From contig CAZOIA010000008.1 in NCBI GenBank assembly GCA_964579675.1, positions 1-60,338 on the forward strand: DNA of 60,338 nucleotides, read 5' to 3'. Origin of the DNA: CAZOIA01 sp964579675 (lineage in GTDB: Bacteria; Planctomycetota; Phycisphaerae; UBA1845; PWPN01). The position numbers and the translations under genes were made by a program. The notes under the pieces are model-generated. The model did not search any database. It was not told where the DNA came from and was given only the letters and a program-made list of their open reading frames with translations. Positions 54,519-60,338 of this stretch are shown here, one piece after another (position 1 is the first letter of the stretch; every line of letters starts with the position of its first letter).

Positions 54519-56927
54519 GTGTTCGTTTCGCTCAACTGGATACGCGACTTCGTTGATCTACCCCACGACCTCGACCCCCGCGCGTTGGCCGAGCGGTTCA
54601 CCTGCACCGCCGCCGAGGTCGACGGTGTCGAGCACGTCACCTGCGAGGCGACCGGCCCTCTCGCCGCGGAGGTCCGATCCGTCGAGTCAATTTCCGCAAC
54701 CGCCCGCCTCTTCGCGGTGAACATCAGCACCGGCCAGGGCCGCTTCGATACCATCACCGCTGCCGAGGACCTGTCCCCCGGCGACCGGGTCATCTTCGCT
54801 CCGCCCGGTTCAACCGTGCCCGGCATCGGCAGGATCACCGGGCGAAGAATCACGGGCCGCCGCAGCGCGGGTATGATTCTCCCCGGAGACGCCCTCGGTC
54901 TGGCCAGCGTCGGGCAGCGGGCGATCTGGCTATCCCCGACCGCCAAGCCCGGCACTGTGATCGACATGAGCCCGTTTGACGACTGGATCATGGAGATCGA
55001 CAACAAGTCGATCACCCATCGGCCCGACCTGTGGGGGCATTACGGTGTCGCCCGTGAGATAGCGGCCATCTACGGCTTGTCGCTCAAACCCTACCCGGTC
55101 GTTCCCCGCGAGGAGCTGGATAACGCCGACCTGCCCGCGATCCCGATCATCATCGACGACCCGGCCCGGTGCCCGCGGTACAGCGGGCTGCGGTTCACCG
55201 GTGTCCGTCCCCAACCGGCGCCGCTGTGGATGCAGGTCCGGCTCGCCCACGTCGGCCTGCGACCGATCGACATCCTCGTGGACCTGACCAACTACATCAT
55301 GGTCGAACTCGGCCAGCCGATGCACGCTTTCGACGGCGGCCACATCGACCGCATCGAAGTCGCACTCGCCGAGCCCGGTGAGAAGTTCACCACGCTCGAC
55401 GGCGTCGAACGCGCCATGCCCGAGGGCGCCCTCATGATCCAGTGCAACCGCAAGTCGGTTGCCCTGGCTGGCATCATGGGCGGCGCGGACACCGAAGTTA
55501 CCGAGCACACCACGGACCTGCTCCTTGAGAGCGCCAACTTCGAGCCCGCCACCATCCGCCGCTGCGCCGCCGCCCTCGGCCACCGCACCGACGCCAGCGC
55601 CCGTTTCGAGAAGGGGCAGGACCCGCACAACACCGTGCTCGGCATCCAGCGATTCGTATATCTCGCCCGTGGCGAACTGCCCGGCCTCCAGCTCACCAGC
55701 CGGCTCTCCGACGGGTTCCCGGAACCGCCCAAGGCCATTGTCATCCGCGTCGATCCCCAGTTCGTAGACCGCTACGTCGGCCGGCACGTCCCGACCAGCG
55801 AGATCAAGCGCATCCTGACCGCCCTGGAATTCGCCGTGCGCGAGGCCGACGGCAGACTCGACGTGACCGTCCCCAGCTTCCGCGCCACCAGGGACATTTC
55901 CATCGAGGCCGACCTGATCGAAGAGATCGCCCGGTTCGTCGGTTACGACTCCATCGAACCGGTGCTGCCCGTGGTCACGGTTCGCTACACCGCCCCCGAC
56001 AATCTGGGCCGACTTGAAAGGCAGTCGCTCAGCCTGCTCTGCGGCGGCATGAGTTATGCCGAGGTCCACCGCTGCGTCTGGTTCGATGCGGACTGGCTCG
56101 GCAAGCTCGGGTACGATCCCGGCAAGACCCTCGCCCTTTGCAATCCATCCGCCGCCGGTATGGAACGTCTGCGCACCACGCTGATCCCGGGCCTGCTCGC
56201 CGCCGTCGATCTCAACCGTCATCACTTCGATGAGTTCGAACTGGTCGAGATCGGCAGCATCTTCCGCCCCGGCGTCACGACCAGGCCCGATGAGGCCGAG
56301 CACCGCCTCCTCGGCCTGGTGCTCGTCGCTCCCGGCAGAAAGGCCGCCCGCGAGGATGCCCTCTTGCGCCGCCTCAAGACCGACCTGGAAACCTGGGCTC
56401 GCCAGGTCCTCAGCGCCCCTCTGCGGTTCTCCGCTGCCGAACCCGCTGCCCCATGGGAGCATGATGCCAAGACGGCCGCGATCACCATCGACGGCGGGGC
56501 GATAGGCCGCCTCACCGTTCTGCCCGCCGCCTGCAGACGCCGCATTGACGAGCACCTCGCCGCCTGGTCGATCGCCGTCAGCGAGATCAACCTCTCCGCC
56601 GTCCAGGATCGCCCCCCGGATACAGGCAAGCTCGCCCCCGTCCCGGTTCACCCGCGGATCGACCTCGACTTCTCCGTGTTGGCTCCTGCCCAACGCCCAT
56701 ATACCGAAATCGAGAAGGTGGTTGGGCGCTACGACCATCCGCTGCTTCGCCGCCTGGCGTTCCTCGACAGCTACGAGGGCGGCTCCGTTGCCCCGGGCCG
56801 CCGCAGCTTCACATTCCGCGCCACCATCGGAGAAGCCCCCCGAACGCTTACCGAGCAGGATATTCAGGACTTCCGCGCCGGATTCATCAAGTTCCTCGGC
56901 CAACACGAACTCGCGCTCCGGACCTGA
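54519..56927 (+). CDS. pheT: Phenylalanine-tRNA ligase beta subunit
   Basis: 802 aa, GTG start with AAGGAAG 8 bp upstream. Order: N-terminal fold with FVSLNWIRDFVDLP; tRNA-binding (EMAP-II-like) domain near residues 40-150; B3/B4 editing part (DNKSITHRPDLWGHYGVAREIA, RPIDILVDLTNYIMVELGQPMHAFD); B5 domain; catalytic-like fold (DISIEADLIEEIARFVGYDSI); and ferredoxin-like anticodon-binding domain at the end (HPRIDLDFSVLAPAQRPYTEIEKVV, DIQDFRAGFIKFLGQHE). Complete. Follows pheS with an 86-bp gap that is mostly a heptamer repeat. Confidence 0.97.
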   Translation: MFVSLNWIRDFVDLPHDLDPRALAERFTCTAAEVDGVEHVTCEATGPLAAEVRSVESISATARLFAVNISTGQGRFDTITAAEDLSPGDRVIFAPPGSTVPGIGRITGRRITGRRSAGMILPGDALGLASVGQRAIWLSPTAKPGTVIDMSPFDDWIMEIDNKSITHRPDLWGHYGVAREIAAIYGLSLKPYPVVPREELDNADLPAIPIIIDDPARCPRYSGLRFTGVRPQPAPLWMQVRLAHVGLRPIDILVDLTNYIMVELGQPMHAFDGGHIDRIEVALAEPGEKFTTLDGVERAMPEGALMIQCNRKSVALAGIMGGADTEVTEHTTDLLLESANFEPATIRRCAAALGHRTDASARFEKGQDPHNTVLGIQRFVYLARGELPGLQLTSRLSDGFPEPPKAIVIRVDPQFVDRYVGRHVPTSEIKRILTALEFAVREADGRLDVTVPSFRATRDISIEADLIEEIARFVGYDSIEPVLPVVTVRYTAPDNLGRLERQSLSLLCGGMSYAEVHRCVWFDADWLGKLGYDPGKTLALCNPSAAGMERLRTTLIPGLLAAVDLNRHHFDEFELVEIGSIFRPGVTTRPDEAEHRLLGLVLVAPGRKAAREDALLRRLKTDLETWARQVLSAPLRFSAAEPAAPWEHDAKTAAITIDGGAIGRLTVLPAACRRRIDEHLAAWSIAVSEINLSAVQDRPPDTGKLAPVPVHPRIDLDFSVLAPAQRPYTEIEKVVGRYDHPLLRRLAFLDSYEGGSVAPGRRSFTFRATIGEAPRTLTEQDIQDFRAGFIKFLGQHELALRT

Positions 56928-56960
56928 CCCATGCTACTCAAACTGATTGATTCCAACGTA

Positions 56961-57053
56961 AGGAGCCGCAGGCTTCAGCCTGCGCGGCCTTGCGAACGGA
57001 CACGAAGCTCTGAACTCATTGGAAGAGCCGCGCGGGCTGAAGCCCGCGGCTCT
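56961..57053. repeat. Second pair of inverted REP-like hairpins (REPIN-like)
   Basis: GAGCCGCAGGCTTCAGCCTG (56963-56982) followed by CGCGGCCTTGCG, and on the minus strand of 57024-57053 AGAGCCGCGGGCTTCAGCCC and GCGCGGCTCT. Each is a strong hairpin; the two are inverted copies 36 bp apart. This is immediately before the ATG at 57057, so it could form structure in the leader. Core sequence differs from the pair at 606-688. Confidence 0.75.
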
Positions 57054-57056
57054 TTG

Positions 57057-58640
57057 ATGTTACGTACGACGGGCGGACAGAAACCGGTCAGTTTGGGCAT
57101 GTTAGCGATCGCGATGACGGGAGTTCTCTCCCTCCCAAAGGTTCTTCCCGCCCAAACCGTGCCGCCGGGCACGATCTACCATGACGCGCTCTGGAGCGGG
57201 GGCGTCACGATAACCAGCGACGTCAGGATCACCGGGGCAACGGTCCGCGTGGAGCCTGGCTCAGCTATCCGCTTCATCGCTCCCGCCCCCGGCGCGTCGG
57301 CACCGGTCATCCGGCTAACCGGCACCCCTTTGACCAGCGGCCGCCCGCGGACCCAAGCCAGGCTCGTCCTCGCCGGGACCGCCGAGAAGCCCATCATCGT
57401 CGAGACCCCTGCGGGCAACCCCCCCGGCGTGATCGCCGCCGGTCCCATGACCGGCTGCTCGATCGTCGCCCGCCACGTCATCTTCCGTCGCCTCGGCAAG
57501 CCGGTCTCCGCACGACGCTCCGAGCCAGCCGTCTTTCTCGTGCTCACCTCACCCGACAATGACCTGTGGATCACCGATTGCCGATTCGAGGAGTGCGGAC
57601 CCGTCCATGCCGAATTCATCGGTTCCGGCGCCACCGCCGAAATCACCCGTTGCACGTTCGCCGGCACCGTCGGTCAGACCGCACTGGTCCTTATCGGCAC
57701 CGGTGACGGTGTCCGGGTCGTTGCCGACAACATCGCCGACGCCGCCTTTCGCATCGAATGCCCGCAGGTCCTGCTCCGCGACAACGTGCTCATCGGCGAC
57801 TCAGCCGCTATCGCCGTCCCCACCACCACCGGCGACGGCGTTGCCATCATCGGCAACTACGTCCACTGCACCACCCAGTTGGACAGCGGGCACTATGCCC
57901 TCAAGTGCAGCACCCCGAACGCCGTCGTTTCACGGAATGTTCTCCGAGGCGGCACCTACGTGATCGAGAGCGCCCCCGCCACGGTGACCGGCAACGTGCT
58001 CGTCGGCGTCGCCGGCCTCCAGGCGAACTTCGGTCTCCCCGGGCTCGACGTGGAGAAGCTCGAATCGACTACCACCACCCATTATCTGATAGCAAACCTG
58101 CCCCCGTCGGCCGTTGTTGCCGACAACCTCCTGCTTGGCCCCGCCTACGCCGCCCTCGCCGTCGGCTCGCCCGCGGTTCAACCGCGGATTGAGAACAACT
58201 TCTTCGACGGATGGGGCATCGCTCCCCGGGCCGTGCACTTCAACCCGCCCACTCGTAAGCCCACCGACCAGCCCATCGCCGCCGTTCTGCGGCGCAATGT
58301 CATCGCCCGGTATCGTTCAGCCCCCATCCTCGACGGCGCCCGGCGCATCGGGACGCTTGCCGAGGTCGGCCACAACCTGTTCGCCGGAGTCCCTGATCCG
58401 CCATACGAGAAAACCCCGGACGTCCCTGGGCTGGGCGGCGGCGATCGGCGCCTCGATACCTTCAGCCAGCTCCGGCTCAAGGGCCCCGCCGCCACCCGAT
58501 CCGCAGGCAAGCTCGAAGATCAGCTCTTACGCCGCCAGGCCACCGTTCCCGAAGTCCGCCAGGCCTGGCTCGACGCCTATCAACCCGACACCCAACCGAC
58601 AGCAGCCAGCCCCGACGCCCCCGCCGGCCCCCGCCGTTGA
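57057..58640 (+). CDS. Secreted right-handed beta-helix protein
   Basis: 527 aa from ATG 57057 (MLRTTGGQKPVSLGMLAIAMTGVLSL, signal peptide with Lys/Arg start). Repeats of DNVLIGDS, GNYVHC, RNVLRGGTYVIES, TGNVLVGV and DNLLLGPAYAALAVG are parallel beta-helix coils with Asn and Gly ladders. This fold is common among polysaccharide lyases and surface proteins; no catalytic residue is assigned. The C-terminus is a proline/alanine-rich tail. The gene is read right after pheT but a REP-like structure lies between. Confidence 0.8.
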   Translation: MLRTTGGQKPVSLGMLAIAMTGVLSLPKVLPAQTVPPGTIYHDALWSGGVTITSDVRITGATVRVEPGSAIRFIAPAPGASAPVIRLTGTPLTSGRPRTQARLVLAGTAEKPIIVETPAGNPPGVIAAGPMTGCSIVARHVIFRRLGKPVSARRSEPAVFLVLTSPDNDLWITDCRFEECGPVHAEFIGSGATAEITRCTFAGTVGQTALVLIGTGDGVRVVADNIADAAFRIECPQVLLRDNVLIGDSAAIAVPTTTGDGVAIIGNYVHCTTQLDSGHYALKCSTPNAVVSRNVLRGGTYVIESAPATVTGNVLVGVAGLQANFGLPGLDVEKLESTTTTHYLIANLPPSAVVADNLLLGPAYAALAVGSPAVQPRIENNFFDGWGIAPRAVHFNPPTRKPTDQPIAAVLRRNVIARYRSAPILDGARRIGTLAEVGHNLFAGVPDPPYEKTPDVPGLGGGDRRLDTFSQLRLKGPAATRSAGKLEDQLLRRQATVPEVRQAWLDAYQPDTQPTAASPDAPAGPRR

Positions 58641-59208
58641 TTCCTGTGTTCATCCGGCTACGGAGCTCTAACAGAACCTCCCCCCTTTTCCAAGCGGGCA
58701 TTGAGCGGGTTTCTTGGTCGCCGGCAACGAGAACGCCCCTGCACTCCTTGCTTGGAAAGGGGGGTACGCAGTCAGCGCTTCTCGGCGCGATCACAATCGG
58801 CCTGATCAGAGCCGGTTCCGCCGCGATCAGAGCCGGCCTCTGTCAGGCCGGTGCCTCCTCGCACGGGCAAACTTCACGCCCCCGAAGGGCCACCGGGCTC
58901 ATAGAGCCCCGGCCCGGAATACGGAATACAACCCACCGCAAACGCAATGCCCTTCATAACGACTCTCCGACTCTCCGTCTCCAACGTCACTCGGCTGTTT
59001 GGACGTGCGCTTAACCTGACGCAGATGCGTAACCTACGGCCCCGCCGCCTCGCCGGCCTTATTGACCGGGCGTTAGCGGCCCAGCACGCGCGCTACCCTG
59101 GAAATCCCGTCAGGTCTGTGGCATCCTGGCGGGCGTGTGCGGGTATGACAGGGCAGGGCCTTGCCTGACGAAGCAGGCGAGGCCGGCACAACGAAGGAGA
59201 TAACGAAG
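58641..59208. other. Long intergenic region with inverted repeat, no gene recognised
   Basis: 568 bp. CTCCCCCCTTTTCCAAGC (58679-58696) pairs with GCTTGGAAAGGGGGG (58750-58764), a long-armed hairpin just after the beta-helix gene that can serve as its terminator. The part 58947-59168 has a short open frame (MPFITTLRLSV) with no recognisable domain, which I do not call a gene. A tract with the words GATCAGAGCCGG and GATCAGAGCCGGCC (58805-58845) is a short direct repeat. Confidence 0.6.
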
Positions 59209-59763
59209 ATGCAAGCGAAACCCATGAGAAACGTCGGACTTGGCCTGGGAACACTGGCTCTCGTCGGGACGCTTTGGCTCCTGCTGGCTCCTCACCGCAC
59301 GATTGCCGTCAGATCACGCGATGCGCTTCAATCGTGCAGCGGGGAAATGAACCGATTTCAGATGGTGCTTCGCCCGCCCAAGGACACGTATTTGCTCGAC
59401 ACGTGCACGGGCGATGTCTGGACGCTCATCCGCTCGCCGGACAAGACCGAGCCCGGCGCATGGGTCATCATGGACCGCTATGACACCCGCGAGGAGGTGG
59501 CCAGACTGCTCGAATACCTGCGCGGCGAACCACAGTACCGGGACACGGGTCGGCAGGACCAGAGCACCGATCAACAACAATATCAGGATCAGGCCACGGA
59601 CCAGCAGCAGGACCAGACTACCGATCAGCGATATGAGGGCGAGCGGTCACAGTCCCAGGAGACCGATGAGCAGTACCAGGACACGGGTCAACAGTCTCCC
59701 GACAGCGGCCAGCCGGAGCAGGAGGACGACCGGCAAGACCGGGGTACAGATCAGCAGTATTAG
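59209..59763 (+). CDS. Membrane-anchored protein with Gln/Asp/Thr-rich tail
   Basis: 184 aa from ATG 59209, with AAGGAG 10 bp upstream. N-terminal anchor (NVGLGLGTLALVGTLWLLLAP), then a compact domain (FQMVLRPPKDTYLLDTCTGDVWTLIRSPD, with a single CxxxDVW motif) up to about residue 110, and a low-complexity tail of about 75 residues rich in Gln, Asp and Thr with recurring TDQQ and QDQ words. The domain resembles short secreted hypotheticals; no function. The tail is probably disordered. Confidence 0.75.
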   Translation: MQAKPMRNVGLGLGTLALVGTLWLLLAPHRTIAVRSRDALQSCSGEMNRFQMVLRPPKDTYLLDTCTGDVWTLIRSPDKTEPGAWVIMDRYDTREEVARLLEYLRGEPQYRDTGRQDQSTDQQQYQDQATDQQQDQTTDQRYEGERSQSQETDEQYQDTGQQSPDSGQPEQEDDRQDRGTDQQY

Positions 59764-60060
59764 AACCTTGCGGCGAGACGTGAGCGCCCTTCGCGAGCAT
59801 CTTTGTCCACAAGGTTCCTCTTTGGTTGCGGACCAGGAAAAGGCGGTCCGCCTCAGGGTGCCGACCAGCGCTTACCGTGAGCCCCTTTGACCCGCAGGTT
59901 GTGGGGATCCGGCTCGGACTGAACCCGCCGGGGCGATCCACGTAGGCAGGGATGTCAGCGTTGATGGTTTGCCCGCGTCCGCCGCTTGTCAACGGATGGC
60001 CCGGCGGCGACAATCAGCGGCGCCCAGTTGGCATCGCCCTATCGGAGTACGCGCGCACGC
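59764..60060. other. Intergenic, nothing recognised
   Basis: 297 bp between the Q/D-rich protein and the ABC ATPase. I see no gene, repeat or strong terminator. Confidence 0.5.
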
Positions 60061-60338
60061 ATGATCGAGGCCCACGATCTCGTCAAGACGTTCCCAACCC
60101 CGGCGGGGCGGGAGAAACGTGCGGTGGCGGGGATCAGCTTTCGGGTCGCTGGGGGGGAGATTTACGGGTTGCTCGGGCCCAACGGGGCGGGCAAAACGAC
60201 AACGCTGCGAATCCTCTCGGGGCTGATGACACCCACTGCCGGGCGGGCCGTCGTCAACGGCACCGACGTCGTCCGCGATCCCAGCCGGGTAAAAAGATCA
60301 ATCGGGTTCCTGACCGCCAACACGGGTCTGTACCAGCG
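60061..60338 (+). CDS. ABC transporter ATP-binding protein, cut by window edge
   Basis: 92 complete codons to the right edge. MIEAHDLVKTFPTPAG opens the nucleotide-binding domain; GLLGPNGAGKTTTLRILSGLM holds the Walker A (GPNGAGKTT), and VKRSIGFLTANTGLY reaches the Q-loop-like region. Similar to NatA-type exporters of Na or small molecules (Ccm/Dra-like subfamily). The permease and the signature motif lie beyond the window. Confidence 0.93.
   Translation, partial: MIEAHDLVKTFPTPAGREKRAVAGISFRVAGGEIYGLLGPNGAGKTTTLRILSGLMTPTAGRAVVNGTDVVRDPSRVKRSIGFLTANTGLYQ

Noticed and set aside
54930..56906. Minus-strand frame of 658 codons opposite pheT
   Set aside because: Same reasoning: antisense shadow of a conserved gene without any recognised motif.
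58947..59168. 73-codon frame MPFITTLRLSV
   Set aside because: No ribosome-binding site and no recognisable composition or domain; high-GC chance frame is as likely.

Overview
The window is about 60.3 kb of GC-rich DNA that looks like a scaffold from a member of the Planctomycetota (my inference, no search was run). Signs are a small 'W..GPP.GCFCYW' protein at the left edge, the PEP-CTERM anchor, a prepilin-like protein with a C-terminal MDTHVE motif, 'CGYNLRGL..RCPECG' zinc ribbons, dockerin-like repeats inside a YD/Rhs protein, and a dual-GroEL chaperone cluster. A 100-N run inside a 35-bp tandem repeat (17596-17695) shows this is a draft assembly.

Layout. 1-2834: a truncated lineage protein and a large membrane protein, separated by inverted REP-like repeats. 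3097-9951 (minus): a chaperone block read groEL2, two unknown small genes, groES, groEL1, dnaJ, grpE, an FmdB zinc ribbon, yacG. 10297-16811: accA facing tyrA-purL (with two PurS-like units fused to PurL), then hicBA and maf. 16818-21202: a small membrane protein, the tandem repeat with the gap, and an nfeD-nfeD-floA membrane-microdomain operon. 21479-24171: glycosyltransferase, unknown protein and a lipopolysaccharide-kinase-like protein. 24295-26996: a secreted TIM-barrel lipoprotein, a C39-like protein and a PEP-CTERM protein. 27291-30383: a polyprenyl-phosphate sugar transferase, a vapBC module, a formyltransferase and a PIG-L deacetylase, which together suggest N-formylated sugar synthesis. 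30583-32544: an NhaC-type antiporter with an N-terminal extension.

32774-45579 is the most rearranged part. Three large secreted carbohydrate-active proteins flank an Rhs/YD-repeat module: one copy has an intact RHS core and a tip with 27 cysteines followed by a small membrane protein. A second copy shares 723 bp without gaps but stops in an IS66-type transposase remnant. The 3' end of the neighbouring CBM9/PDZ gene is also duplicated, in permuted order. This module is the best candidate for an undescribed effector-type system.

45695-50769 (minus) is a tightly coupled five-gene set: hexapeptide acyltransferase, VOC-fold epimerase-like protein, FkbH-type HAD/acyltransferase, acyl carrier protein and DUF2723 membrane glycosyltransferase. 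It plausibly makes an ACP-bound short acyl unit for decorating an envelope glycan. 50949-60338 holds a small membrane protein, a GNAT acetyltransferase, a prepilin-like protein, pheS and pheT separated by a 9-copy heptamer repeat, a beta-helix protein, a Q/D-rich tailed membrane protein and the start of an ABC transporter ATPase.

No tRNA, rRNA or CRISPR array was recognised. Starts were moved inward from the longest open frame where a signal peptide, ribosome-binding site or overlap argued for it.
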